Shown here piece after piece: positions 1-14,100 of a stretch of DNA of 64,000 nt (positions within the stretch are counted from its first letter, which is position 1; the number at the start of each line of letters is the position of its first letter). The notes beneath the pieces are model-generated. The model saw only the letters and a list, made by a program, of their open reading frames with translations, ran no database searches and was not told where the DNA came from. Source of the DNA: Beaufortia kweichowensis (lineage: Eukaryota > Chordata > Actinopteri > Cypriniformes > Gastromyzontidae); the NCBI GenBank assembly GCA_019155185.1, contig CM032813.1, positions 14,179,561 through 14,243,560 of the forward strand, given 5' to 3'. The position numbers and the translations under genes are program-made.

Positions 1-896
1 GAATACAATACAATGTAGACATGAGATGTAAGCTGGTTTTAAGTGGTGTGTTTAGTCCAAGAGTAGATTACGTCCCCCTTCTACAGACCTCAGTTGTCTT
101 CTAGTCCTCGCCTTGATTATTATTTTGTTGTTCTGTGAATGACTAATTGCATTCATTAGATGATCTTAACACCCCTCATGTTAAAAACAATTCTTTAATG
201 AGGAATCAGTGTGTCTTTTAATGCAAGTCCTTCGTGTTTCCAGGCTGTTGTATTCCTAAATTCTCTTTACCAGCTTTAACCTGCCCTCCAACTTCTGCAG
301 ACCTGAATAAATTCACCTCTTACATTCAAAACAGGAGCATTGAGCCCACAACACAGTATCTACACAAAGTGTTGTCATACAACATTCAGAGACTAATTAA
401 AGGATCACAAGGCTGTCTGTGCATTAGCGTCTGCCCTGTAAACGTGCGTGTTAAAATGTTAGCATCTTAGTGCATTCGAGGTCGTGTCCGGACAGCTTGT
501 TGATTTATCACGTGGCTGGCGGTTGCTCAAGTCTCAATGGGGTCAGTCTATGTGCTGGAGTGTTGAAGAGTTTTTGTATCGCTGCCATGACCTTGAATTA
601 AGGCACTTAAACCCAGGTTGATTCATCTGAGACTGTCGCTGTTATCCACATTTTTCCTGGAATTTCCCCATGATTCATAACAGAGGTTGGTTGTTTTTGT
701 CATATTTTTTTAACCTGCAGATATTTATAGGGCAGAAGAGTTTTAATTGGAAAGCTGAACAAATGTCTATATTAGAAATGCATAAAGGGATACTTTACTC
801 AAAAATAAAAAGTGTTGTCATTTACTCATATCATACAAAACTTGTATATTACTCACCTTTTGTAAAACACAAAAAGATATTTTATGCCGTTTCAAC

Positions 897-1226
897 TAGG
901 GGTGGGAATCTTTAGGTACTACGCGATCCGATCCGATTCTGGGACTCACGATCCGATTCCAAAACGATTCTTCATATAATTTTTGCAAATATGATAAATT
1001 TGCATTTAAATAAATAAAGAGTTTTTATGCTTTTTGTTTATAGTTAGAATCTCTTTGACAGTATTCCCATCTTGAAGTTTAATTTTATTGCTTTTTATTT
1101 TAACAATGTTATATTCAATGAACAAGTTCTGACATAGAATCGATTCTGAATCTTTGAGAATCGATTCAGAATCGTTAGAGAAAGAATCCAGATGCATCGA
1201 TGATTTTTTTTTTTCTCCCACCCCTA
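897..1226 (+). mobile_element. Non-autonomous hAT-type element, copy 1
   Basis: A 330-bp element starting taggggtggga and ending with its reverse complement tcccaccccta. It is flanked by a perfect 8-bp direct repeat, gtttcaac, at 889-896 and 1227-1234. An 8-bp target duplication with short inverted ends is the hAT superfamily signature. There is no transposase frame, so it is a MITE. The interior holds several gaatcgattc-type palindromes. A second copy, reverse orientation, lies at 29653-29979. It sits in an srpk1 intron and appears to have landed in an older repeat. Confidence 0.9.
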
Positions 1227-1729
1227 GTTTCAACGTTATTGATGTGACACTTTTTTTTGTCAAAATATATATGATATATAAATGAAATATAAGTTATCAG
1301 AGAATCTTATTTTTAGCCAATATCTTTTTAATCCTTCATAAACCCTTATTGATATTGAGTCCCAACATTAGAAAAAATCACCTACCAATCAACCTATCTA
1401 TTTAAGATGAGGGAAATATACATAGAGTCAACATACTTTGTAGGATTTCTGTGAATTAAAATGCACAAACCAGAAGCAATAATACCCAATAAATGGAGAA
1501 GTGATGACTCTTTAAAGAACATCAAATAGTTTTGTTAGTTATGGATGTGGTAAGTCTAAAAGTGACACTTGTCTGGCTATGAAAAATCATGCTTTAAAAA
1601 GAAGAAAAGAGAGACCTCACATGTGTATTTAGACAAGCAAATATTGACATCTGAGCTATCATTATGGTAAAAACCATTGGTAAAAACTTTTATTCTTTGC
1701 ATGGAATTGGCCAGAAATGTCTCAGTGGT

Positions 1730-1881
1730 TTTGTGTCCATATTTGGAAGTCAATATAGGTCAGTATTTGGTTAGCAACATTCTTCAAAATAATCTTCTTT
1801 TGTGTTCTCTAGAAGAAAGTCATGCAGGTTTGATAGTAAATGGTGAAAGAATTTTAATTTTGGGTTGAACTATCCTATTAA
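1730..1881 (+). mobile_element. TTAA-type MITE remnant
   Basis: The right part resembles the 3' half of the intact element at 56801-57016: a shared gaaagtcat.caggtttga block, then an end close to ttttgggtgaactatccc with one inserted base and a degraded terminus. The left end is not recognisable. This is an old decayed copy. Confidence 0.6.
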
Positions 1882-2904
1882 GTAAAACATACTAACATCT
1901 GAATTCTTGTTTGTGGCATATTTTCGTTCTTTATATAAGTGGGCCTTAAGTCATCAGAATGACCAATATAAATAATAAAACAAGCAACTAAACAGAATGG
2001 AAAGGGCAAGTGACTATTTACACTGACACGACAGAAATGCATGGCATCCTGGTATGTCAACTAGTGTGTGCTGTCTGAGCTGAAAACAGCACAGACCGCC
2101 CACAATCTCTCCAGACATTTGGGTTTCACATCTTATTAGGCATCACCCCACAACCCTCCCACAACAGAACAGCTGTAATCTAAAATACTGGACTATAGTC
2201 TTCTCTCAGTTTTGCACTGCACAGTTTCCCTGACGTTTTCAGGACCATCACAATAGTCGCTAGGGATGGGCTACATAGCAAAGTCGTACATTGCGATGAT
2301 GTTAGTTCTGCGTTTATGTGCCAGCTTGCAACATCGCTCGGCAGCTGTCGGCAACTGCACTGTGCGTACTAACAACACTTCTTAATCATTTCGTCTCGAC
2401 TTGTTTGGGACAGGTCTCGTGCTGCATCACAGGTTAATTTCCTAAAGCGGTCCTGCCCACTGACTGGCACGCAAATACGTCTTTTATGGTATGAACGGTA
2501 TAGCAAAAGCTCCATCTCTGTCATCATACCACCAAACCCTAATGGTTATCTTTGACAGGGGGTTTGCCCTCAATGTGTTTCCATAGTGCATTTCAGACAA
2601 CAGCAGATTTAGCCTTCCAGACTTGTTTAGGTTCTGTTCAGTCTTATTCTTCTGACTGTGAGATGGCATAAAACCAATGGTGTGTGTGTGTTGATGTCTT
2701 TCATTTGTGCTTTATTTCATAAGCTCCTTTTATGAATTGTTGTGCGGAGTGATGTTTGTAAACAACTCTTAGCGTTAATGACTTTTAGATCATATTTTTT
2801 CTTAATGGATGCCACTTTGCTTGAACTGTATAAGAATCACATGTCGTTTCTAACCATCTTTCTTGATGTCCGGTCTTTATAGGCCTTATACCTAACTACA
2901 GGTG

Positions 2905-3530
2905 GTCAATTCCATGCACATGTTAACCTTTCAATGAAAACATAAAGCTTAAAAACATAAAGGTTTTCAACATACCGATAGGTAAGATGTCAATATTTGG
3001 TGGTTTAAATACCCATGTGAGGTTTCTCTTAAGAATGGTCACATCCATAACAGTTCATATTCCTCAGAAATGAGCACATAAAAATATAAAATAAAATAAC
3101 AATTTTATGTTATTTAAAGAGTCATCACTTCTCCATTTGTTGGGTGTTATTGCTTCTGGTTTGTGTATTTTAATTCACAATAATATATATTTTTTAAATA
3201 AACGACTCAGACTGATTTTTTTAAAGTCTGGGCTCTGGGCTCTTTTTCTGTGTTTCACATATGTAATTCAACCTTAAAGATGTTCGTTAAACATTTTGAT
3301 TCCATTGTAAATGTTCTTTCTGTTGGTTGTATTTCGTTCTGACATTGTGTAGTGTTACAAAACTGAGACAGGAAGTGCTTTTGGACCAGTGCTGTTTACA
3401 TCTTGTGAAATGGTCTATATAAAAATAAATATAAATGGTTAAATAAATTGGTAATAAAAATACATTCTTCGAAAATGTATGTTTCAAGCTTTCACTGAAG
3501 AAGTCCCGTCCATAATGCTGGAATTGCCCA
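2905..3530. repeat. Dispersed repeat with caattcca-type ends
   Basis: Begins near ggtcaattccatgc and ends near gctggaattgccc, which are imperfect inverted repeats. The internal block gatgtcaatatttggtgg recurs at about 49453, and a related block lies at about 29045. The segment at 3110-3180 is present in inverse orientation at about 1450-1520. A much shorter relative with the same ends is at 58620-58724 and another start at about 35587. Boundaries are approximate; no coding capacity. Confidence 0.5.
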
Positions 3531-5176
3531 GCTGTTTAGTCTTGATCAAGTCTTCTGAAGACACATAATATCTTTGGCACGTTACAACATGCGTCATTGG
3601 TTCTCACATGTCTCATGATCAATGGCCGTGTTAAATCATGTTAGATGGTTAAGAGATCATGTCTTTTATCTATGCCGGAGAGCTCTGCATGAAGAGGTGG
3701 TGTTGGAAAAACACTGGGGTTGAACGGGCTGCTGTTGTTTTAACATCTGTTCTGCAGCGAGACACGGGTGTTCGTGGGTTTATGTCTGTGCTTGTGTATA
3801 TACTGTGTGTAGTTCTCTCCCAAACCAGCGTAGCGTTCAGACACACCTCCACTAATGAAGTCCCAGTTGCACATCCTCTAGATTATTTTCAGCTGCAACA
3901 TTCCCAACATAAACTGCTGTAACACAACACGACTGCACGCTTATTTCTGTTAAATCCATGTAGATTATAATACATATCCTAATTTTAAAGTGGCAAAGTT
4001 GGATTGCTTCATAACTAAATTTTGTAAATCCCTGACATTTAAAGTGACGTTTGCCATGTGGCTATATTTGTCACTGATGCTGTCTGGTTATTGAAATACT
4101 CACTGACGCACGAAGCTCAAAATTGAGTCTGGTCTGGGAAACGGATCAGGGTTTTTCAATTAAGAGACTTCATTTTAATATAAAGAATGATTGATATGTT
4201 ATGATGCTTTTGTCAGCTGGTTATCTTCGTGCCTGGGATTTGATGAAAAAGGTTTTGCGTTTTTCTGATCTAGTGTTATTGGTGCAAGCCTGTTCTGTTT
4301 AAATCCATTTATTATTGATAATTCTCGGCCAGATGTGTTGTTTTTCTTTTTCCAATGGTAGATTTTGATAAACCTGCACTGGAATCTGCCTGGAGTCAAT
4401 CATGCATGTTTTATAGCTCGCTGTCAGTGCTTCACACATGCTGTGTGAATTGTTCATAACCTCTATTGAAAATGAGTTTTTCAAAGACATTTTCCTCCCA
4501 GTTCCAGTGTCCTTGAAGAGGCTTAGGTTGTTGCCAACTCAAACTTCCAAGTCTGATTTAAGATGCAGAAAATTGGCAGATTATGCTACAGAGTAAGGCT
4601 AGCTCTTCAGCACCAAATGCGTAAAGCTCCATATCTAATCGCGCTAATGCTTTATGACGATGTGGCCCACCAGTAGAAATAGCGAGAAACATGATGCTGA
4701 AAAGGTCAATTTGATATTTAGATACAATGCATGTAGTTTAATCTCTGAATAAAACAATTGGATTGTCGTTAAATGATATTGGCCCCGTTGTTTTTAACCA
4801 TATGTCATGAAATGTTGGCAAGGGATTCGTGGTTAAAAATCTGAATGCAAATAAATATGGATTAACATAGGATTAGATGACGCAACAGTATGGAATCAAT
4901 TCCATGGAATCAAACCCATAGTTTTAAAGTTACCAGCTTAATGGTGATGCTACAAGAATTGCTTGTTTATCTCTTGCATACTTATTCATATTTTTGAAGT
5001 AGACAAGATTTTTTATTTCATTAATTTTGTAATGCATTCTGACACTAGCTTCATTGGCGTTAAACTGTAAATTTTCACGTCTCATTGCTGGCACATCTAA
5101 AATAAGAGATACAAGACGTTTAGCTGATGGTGCTGGTTGTTGGATCTGCTGTCTAACGATAAGCTTTTTTCTCCAG

Positions 5177-8100
5177 GCCTGAGCCCCACCCGAGGGGAGC
5201 CGCACAGCAAGCCGACTCCTCTCTGCAGGAGCAAGATGAGGAGATCTTGGGCTCTGATGACGAGGAGCAGGAGGACCCCAATGATTACTGCAAGGGTACG
5301 AATCCAGTACTGAGTCACTCAGACATTTCTGTCTCTAAAGTATGGAATTATTTATTGTTGTGGTTTCTTCGCAGCCAACAGCAGTGCAGATTATTGCGGC
5401 ACTTGCAGAATCATATATGAGCTAGACTCGATCTCTCTCACCAAAACACCCAGAGTGATTTTGTTACTTATATTTATTTGTTTTCGAGGGAATGTTCCAG
5501 AAGTAACTTTAGGCATTTAAAAAATGTTGTGATGGAAATGGTGTTGAGCTAGTGTCTAGGAAATATTCATACAACCCTTTGAATTTTCAGCATGTTTATT
5601 GTCTAAATAGTTATCAGCAAAATTAAAGGTCAATTTTGTTGTAGCTGGTTTAATTTTCGAGCCAGAGCCAATTTATATTTGGCGAGAGTAAAATCTGGAC
5701 CATGATTGTACGATTTCAAAATTTTAAGTGATGTTTTGCTGTACAAATTACCAAATGTTTTATAGGTGGTTATCACCATGTCAAGATTGGCGACCTGTTT
5801 AATGGACGTTACCACGTAATCCGCAAGCTGGGATGGGGTCATTTTTCCACGGTTTGGCTTGCTTGGGACACACAGTATGTTCACTTACAATTTGTCAGCT
5901 TTTCTCATACTATCTAACCGCAGTAACCCACCATGGTATTTTAAGTTAATGCTCATATATATGTAAATATATATTGTTTTTTTGCAGGGGGAAGCGTTTC
6001 GTAGCCATGAAGGTGGTTAAAAGCGCAGAACACTACACAGAAACGGCACTGGATGAGATCAAGCTCCTGAGAGCGGTGAGCTACTTCTGACACCAGCGCT
6101 GCCATAGAAACCATTATAATGAATTACTCACAAAACCATTTAGTGTCGGATACATTTAGAATTTGCCACACTGAGCGTAATGAAAGTCAGGCTGATCTGC
6201 ATGGCCTGGGGAGAGAACGGTTTCCTTCATGAGAACCCTGTCAGGCTTTATTCTGCAGTAAACCAAAGAAAATAGTTTTGAAAAGCACTTACAGTTTTTT
6301 TTTTTTACATCCCAATCTGGTCAATTCAGGTCAGAAATACGGACCAGAACGATCCCAGCAGGGAGAAGGTGGTGCAGTTATTGGACGACTTCAAAATCTC
6401 AGGGGTGAATGGAACCCGTATCCTTTTAATACAGTGAACGGGCCTGTGCGGCCTTTTACAAACACTATCAATACATGTTCATGTTGATCATTTCTTTAAG
6501 GATGAACAGGTGTTTAGCTAGTATCCGCTTCTGTACGAGGCGCAGATCTCAGCTTCACCACTCAATCATTTGATCCACAGCTGTGGTACCAGGCGCTTTG
6601 CCCAGATTTGACCAAATCCACTCATTTATTTGAAGAGAACGGCTCATAATGAGCCGGAGCTCTTGGCTTTTGTTCTCTCGGGACTCATTCAGCGCTGTTT
6701 TCCTTTACTGTGCGCTGTCAGATGTCTGTATGGTGTTTGAAGTTCTCGGCAACCATCTGCTGAAGTGGATTATTAAGTCCAACTACCAGGGCCTGCCGCT
6801 GCCCTGTGTCAAGAGCATCATCCGACAGGTGTGTTCTTTTGTGTTCTGTACGTTGTAGAAGATCTTTGTGTGTGCGTTCCTTTTTTCTGATAGTAGCACT
6901 TCATTTAGCATATTTCAATCCACTGTGCACATTAAAAACATGTCCTATGTGATAGATCCGTTTAAAAAAAAATCTTCACAATGATGCTCAAATATATATG
7001 AACATGTTAATATATGTTAGTATTTATAAATAATATTTTTGTAGTTTTCTAACATGATATATTGGCTAATATCAGTATAGTCTCCAGTAGGGCTGGGTGA
7101 TATGGCAAAAATGTAAACTTGATCATTTTTTCCCATATTGATCGATAACGATATATATTTTGATATATAAACTGTTAATGCTGCCAGCTTTAAAAGAGGA
7201 TCCCAACTATGACTGAAGCCATAAAAATTCATTAAGTACATTTTAAAGTAGTTTTTTGTCGACAATTTCATCATTTTTGGATAATAACTCGAGGTTAGTT
7301 TGACTTTGGTCGCTGCTTCCACTTATTTTTGTCATCCTCGTGCCGAGTTTGCTTTGCAAAGTGCCGTAAGAAATTGACTTTGTTCTTTGACGTGAACGTT
7401 AAAAGCTGCACGCTGATTGGCTGTTGTCGCATATTTCTGCTGTGTGATTGGCTCTTATATTAATCCATATCGAGTAAAAATGCCTAGAGCTTATCATCGT
7501 TATCGACATATATTTGATCGCGATTCGATATGATATCGTTTATCGGCACAGCTCTAGTCTCCAGTAAATCTCTACTTTGTTTGTATGTACTTGCTTTGTG
7601 ACAATTATTTACATGCATGTTTTATATTGAGCTTTACAGTTCTATGTAAATGTTAATCTCTGCCTTTAGGTTCTGCAAGGCCTGGATTATCTCCATACCA
7701 AGTGTAAGATCATTCACACCGATATAAAGCCAGAGAACATCCTGATGGACGTGAATGAGGCGTATGTAAAGAGACTGGCTGCGGAAGCCACCGAGTGGCA
7801 GAAATCTGGAGCCCCGCCCCCTTCCGGCTCTGCAGGTGATGGCAAACGCTAGCTTTACGCTCAAGATATAAAACAGCAAGACATTTCAGACCTTCAGACC
7901 AGTACCGCAGTTCACTAGAGTACATGTTGCATTTGCCAAACTGTCTGTGCACCTTGTATTTCCAATAATATTCAGTGTTTAGATATTTTGCAATATCTCT
8001 TGATGTTACTTGAACAAAAAACATGATGAATATTAAGCAAATTATTTACATTTGCAGTTGATAATGATATCAGTAACGGTGTACTAGCTGTAACTTGTGG

Positions 8101-11100
8101 TTAGAGCCATTCATATCCACTGACAGCTCAGCACACCACATTTTCATTCATACATTATGCAGCGTGACGTGAAGTCTGCGGGAAGAATCTAAATGTAGAG
8201 CTGTGACTCATACGCTCTTCTAAACAAGTGAAGGATGAAATTCGCACAGTTTAAATGTCTCTATGTGCACTTCCTTTGAACTCCTTCTGTGCACCAAATG
8301 AAAATGTTCTTTTTTATTGACGTTGATAACGCATGACACGATACTGACTTGTCTTTTCTTCATCTTTCTCCATTGCAGTGAGTACAGCTCCAGCCCCAAA
8401 ACAAGTAAGTGTATATTAATCGCATTTTGGCACTTTATAAAATCTGTGAAAAATAATTCCATAGAGTTGCATTACGGGAGAGAATTCGTACAGACTCAGG
8501 CATCGGTGCCGCAACTCTTTTCTTCTCCAGATGGCAAAGATGTCAAAAAACAAGAAAAAGAAGATGAAGAAGAAACAGAAGCGTCAGGCTGAACTCCTAG
8601 AGAAGAGGATTCTGGAGATCGAGGGGTTGGAGAAAGGACCTGATGGAGGAGAGGACGAGGAGGAGGAGGAGGAGACGGAGACACCCGACAGCACACCGTC
8701 TGTCCCCACCAGTCAGACGCTGCATGACATCACGGCTGAGGAGACGCTGGGTGAGATGATGAATTGTGATATGAAGTCATGAGGAACTTGATTCTTATAT
8801 TCTGTCGCTCATATTTACGGCTCAAGCCATGTCCAGGGAGCTAAATATCATCTTGCAATTTGCCCAAAATCCACTTGGATCACATTAAAATCGACATGAA
8901 ATCTACATTTCTTCATAAAATGTAAATCTAGTTCATCGAGCTGTTTTTAATTATATGCTTAATGTTGTTGTAAGTAGATGAGGCAGCATCTGCCTTTTGC
9001 TTTTGGTGACCCAAGAATCTCTAATACTGCAGAATCCTCTTTCCTGAACGTAATGTTCCCGACATGTCTCTGTAGTTTAAGAAATGCTTTCAGCTACTGT
9101 CCCAATCAATTATGAGCAGTGTTACTGCACTTCAGTCCCTTGCGTCACGATATATTAGTGAACGTAGTGAACTTTAAGAATAAATCCAAGTCAAAACTTG
9201 TCCAATTCTGCCGCAGATGGCGTCTCAGACAGTTGGACTGAGATCAGAGGCGTCGTCAACGGTCACAGCACAGGCCCTGAGGATCAACAAACCCTAGACG
9301 TCCAGGAGCAGATGAAGGACGAAACTCCCGTCAACCCTTACGACAGCGGCACCGAGGGGTCCGAGCCCACTAACCCTTACCCTGCATGCAACGGCACAGA
9401 TGAGAACGAGGCCAGACCTTCGTCCCCTGATGCCACAGATGGTAATGGACCTTTGATTAGTGGCATGGTTGAGTCACAGTGCCCTAGTGTACAGGATCCA
9501 AAGGACCCGGAGCCGAAAGGCCCCAAAACGGAGATGAGCCTCATCATGGAGGTGGACGCAGAGGAGGAGAGCCAGAAGGACGGTCAGTGTGGAGCCTGTT
9601 CTGGAGGAACGGCCCTTCTGATGCTTTAAGTGCTGCTTACTAACATCCACTCGTCTCTTTTCTGCTTTCTCTCTCTCTTTCTCTCTGTCCTGCTGTGTGT
9701 TTTCCTCGAGTCGGCTAAGCAGGAATCCGGCGTCATTGTGATTTTGTTGAAGAATGTAGAATATTTAAACAAAACAAAACGGTGTGTTTGATGCAACATT
9801 TGATAAAATTGGAAATAACAAGGTGATTTCCAGGCCTAAAAATATTGGAAATATTAGAATAGTAGAGTAGTGTGTTGTGATACAATAAATTGAGATATGT
9901 ATTGTAGAGCTATTTTTCGATTAAACATTCCATGTTAAAATTAGTTTCTTCAAAAAAAAAAATGCAGAAGGTTCAATTAAACCTTGAATGTTTTTAATTC
10001 TTCAACAAAATAACAAATGTTATTGAAAAATTGTTAATGTTTTGGAAATATATCTGTCAGTTTTAGTTTTATTTTTTACATTTTGTTCAATATTGTGATA
10101 CATTTGAGTCTTTGGAATTAATACATTTTCATAATGTGAAGAATTGGTCAAATCTTGAACTATTAAAAAGTAAAACGACTGAAAAAAGAGAAAAAGTTAC
10201 CTGATAAAATAAATAATAGATATGGGAAGTTATTGATTAATATACAGTATGTCTGAAATATTGCTGAAGTGAAGACTTTAAACACACAAATAGGATAGTG
10301 AACTATGTGATTGTATTATTGTTGAGCTGTTCTGTGCTTGCTTGTAACCAACAAGTATCTTAACACTTACTGATCTAGTTATTAATAGTTGAGAGTTCTG
10401 TGGACTCAATGTCTTATTTCCTGAAGAGCTTCAAGGTTTAGTGTAATTGTCCTGTAATTGCACATTTGATGTTTCCTTCGGTTAGATCAATAAGGCACTT
10501 CATCACAGAGGTGTTCATCTGTTGCCAGTGTTTTTTTTTTTTTTGATGGTTTCAACTGATAGAAATTTCCACAGAGCTGCTGTATTAGACGCAAGGTCAA
10601 ATCAAACGAGTTTATTTATCGTACTTAAAACGTACGTATCGTACTGTGTGTTATTAATTCTCTCTTTCCCAACATTGCACTACAGCTAAGACTGCGGCGG
10701 GGAATCTGCTGGTTAACCCCCTGGAGCCTCTAAACGCCGATAAGATCCGGGTGAAGATCGCTGACCTGGGCAATGCATGCTGGCTGGTAAGTCTGATATT
10801 TTCCTGGCACGAGACCTTCCTTGTACATACTTTATTGTAAGTGTACACATTGTATTTAGACTAATTTCATATGACGTATGCTGATGTTTCATTCAGTTCT
10901 TATAATGAGGAAATCAATGCAGCTCGTCAGGAAAATGATTTTGTCTGTCTGGCTTGCGTGATGATTGATTGGTTAATTGAGCCATTGATTTTAACACCCT
11001 CGAGGATGTTGTCAGCATGTCTCACCTCCGCATCAGCGGTCGACTCTGTTTTACGTAACTCTTATTTGTCCCGTTCAGCACAAACACTTCACGGATGATA

Positions 11101-14100
11101 TTCAGACGCGGCAGTATCGCTCGCTGGAGGTGTTGATTGGATCGGGATATGGCACACCGGCAGACATCTGGAGCACAGCGTGCATGGTGCGTTTAGCTTT
11201 GCGTTTTATTTTATTTTTTTAATAATGGCACAAAAACACAAAGGGTGACTGATTCCTGTAGTTTGACATCAGCGAGATGATAAATAATACATTGTACACA
11301 CAGATAAAAAAGTGTGTGCTTGAATTGTATTGGATTATTTTTAAAGTTTTGGTATTTTTTTGGTGTTTTTCTTTGTTTTTACCAAGCTCAGTGCAATGCA
11401 TTTTGGGATTGATTTCACCGTATATGCAGTGATGCCTTAAAATGTAGCCAGAGCCGGACATCTTTTCTTAAAAGTGTGGCTTATAATACCTTAAAATGCT
11501 TCAGTTTCAGTATAGGTAGGTGTTTTACTGGATTTTAACCGAGCGATTATGTTGTAATCTCATGTGCTTCAGTGAGCGCTGCTGACACTTGTCTCCTGTT
11601 CTCTTCTCGGCACTTTATTAAATGGTAAGAACAGATCCACAGAGAAAGGTTCAACTCTATGTCAGCATTTAAACTTTCTGTGTAACAAAAGAGCCACCTT
11701 GTGTCACCTCGAACAGGCTCGAGTTTAGTCAGGTCGAGTTGGACTTTCAGACAGCTGCCACATAGAGAATCTGAGGTGTACACACACACACACACACACC
11801 AAAAGTGTGCTCACCGAGTCATGATGTGTCTCTCTGCAGGCGTTCGAGCTGGCCACAGGAGATTACCTGTTCGAGCCGCACTCCGGCGAGGATTATTCCA
11901 GAGATGAAGGTAATTATTCTTTCACAATTCCCACACATTCAATTTCCACAGACCCACAGTTACACAAACCACAATAGACGGTTCATTGCACAAGGCCATA
12001 AGCAAACTAAAATAGAATCACAATGTGCATGTTAATTATCACTTGAACGAAAGCCGTCAAAGTCGCATCCACTTCACAGTCAGTGTTCAGGATTTGTGGA
12101 GATGACTCTGGGTCAGCCACATTTTAACCTTTCAAGTGTAGCTGACCTATTGAAATCATTCTTTATTTTTACATACAGTACCAATGCATATATATCTACA
12201 GTGTAAAATAGTAGTAAACTCATCAAAACCATGAAATAACACAATTGTAACTGTGGGAAATATGCTGTGACTCAAAGCATCCGAAATAAATGAACACCAT
12301 CTTCAAAAGTTTTGAACTTTTGACATTTTATCATCCAGTTCTTGAGGTCTAAACCTGAGAAGCTTTTTAAACATCACTGAAGACATTTCTATCTATGCTG
12401 GACTCTTATTGCCTGATTTTTATTTATTATTTGCTCCAAGTAATCTTGGATAAATAAATTAATATGTTGGCAATTATTGTTGTTTTCGAAAGTAATTTCA
12501 ATGATTGAAATGTACTCGTTCAGATTAAAAGAGAAACAAGTATGTATTTAATTTATAATTGACTTGATTTGGTGGACAGATCACATTGCGTTGATCATCG
12601 AGCTGCTGGGGAAGGTTCCACGGAAACTCATCACGAACGGCAAATACGCCAAGGAATTTTTCACCAAGAAAGGTACAGCTGTCACTGGATGACTAACAGC
12701 TCTGCTAATGTTTGTTTCACTTACTTGATAAACCTCCTTGCGGTGTTTAATAGCCTCGTGTGAACATTATACTTGATAAATGAGGGACGCTCCCATCGTT
12801 GGTATGGCCATACATTTTTCTGTGTGTGTAGCCTATATAGCTTCTACTAATTTTGCCAGCTGTTCATTTTAAAATGAACACTTTGATTGGATGAATCAGT
12901 CAGTATACACACACCTGTGTTTAGTTGAATTATGTATTTGTAGTTGTGTAATTCTTGGTTTCAGGATGATTTTTAAACACATGCTTGTATCAACAAAATT
13001 CCTTATTTTCATTTAAAACAAAGACTGATATGTTTAAAAGCAATAATTTAAAACCTATTACACTGACCATTTCAGACAATTTTGAATTGAAAAATATAAA
13101 AGCCTTTAAAAATCTCATTATCGTAACGATTGAAAACTGTCAACCCTGTAGAATGTTTTGCTAAAAAAAAAAAAGACAAGCCATTATGCCTAAGCTAGTT
13201 TTTATACATCATACATAATTAGACAATATAGTATATTTTAATATTATATCGTTAAATGTGGGGGAATGTCTGTATCGTTAATGAGAGTCAAAAAAGTTAT
13301 GCACACAGTGTGATGAGAATATTTAACTACAGAACTGAAAAGTTACCTGGTAGCCATTTGAAAGATGCTGACAGGTGTGTTTCTTCACACAAAATCAAAT
13401 TTAATGTAAATATCTGTGTGTGTAAACGGTTCTTTAAAAATGTTCCGGATCTTGAAAACATCTGTCATGGTCACTATTTCATCATTTTTATTATTCGTAA
13501 ATATTCGGTTAATGATTTTTTTTTGTTATTTGAGAACATCCAATTACTTTTTTCTTAATAATTTAGTTTTGCTCTGTTTAAATTTCAACATAAAATGCAC
13601 TCAGCCAAATCGGGTCGCGTTACGGTTATTTTATATTTTACGGTTATTTTAGCAAAAAAGCAGTAAAATACAAAAATAAAAATTATTCTTTGTGCGAGGG
13701 AGAGAATACAATATTGTTATGTTATGATCATTTTTTGTGTTACCGATGTGTATGTTTTCTAACTAAACTCTTTACTGCCGTGATGTTTCAGTGGTTTCAC
13801 GAGAATGACTCATTTAACAAGTATTTGTATTCCACTTTGCTTTGTTGCTTGGTGACTTCAGACATCCTGAACTTGAGCTAATGAACTGTTGTATATAATT
13901 ACATTTAGCTTGGTTATGCTGTGTTTTTGTTTTTGGCTTAGGCTTAGTCACATTACTCACACTGCATTTTGGCATGTGCATTTGTATCTTACATTTATAT
14001 TAGGTGACCTAAGGCACATCACAAAGCTGAAACCCTGGGGTTTGATGGACGTGCTGGTGGAAAAATACGAGTGGTCCCGAGAGGAGGCCCAGAACTTCTC

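Larger units (their letters stand above)
1..5176 (+). other. srpk1 upstream intron (partial)
   Basis: Five kilobases before the first recognisable srpk1 exon. No exon coding the basic SRPK1 N terminus (expected to be Lys/Arg-rich) is visible, so the start codon and promoter should lie left of the window. The stretch holds a hAT-type element (897-1226), part of a TTAA-type inverted-repeat element (about 1730-1881) and a longer dispersed repeat (about 2905-3530). Open frames such as 3659-3922 have no recognisable similarity and no supporting splice structure. The rest is AT-rich sequence in which I see nothing functional. Confidence 0.75.

Noticed and set aside
1006..1263. 85-codon minus-strand frame
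   Set aside because: It lies almost entirely within the hAT MITE, with a related frame in the second copy; not a transposase.
2263..2480. Possible hAT-like start (tagggatgggc)
   Set aside because: No matching right end or 8-bp duplication could be found.
3659..3922. 87-codon frame with a hydrophobic segment in the srpk1 upstream intron
   Set aside because: No known similarity, no splice support, and an equally long frame on the opposite strand.
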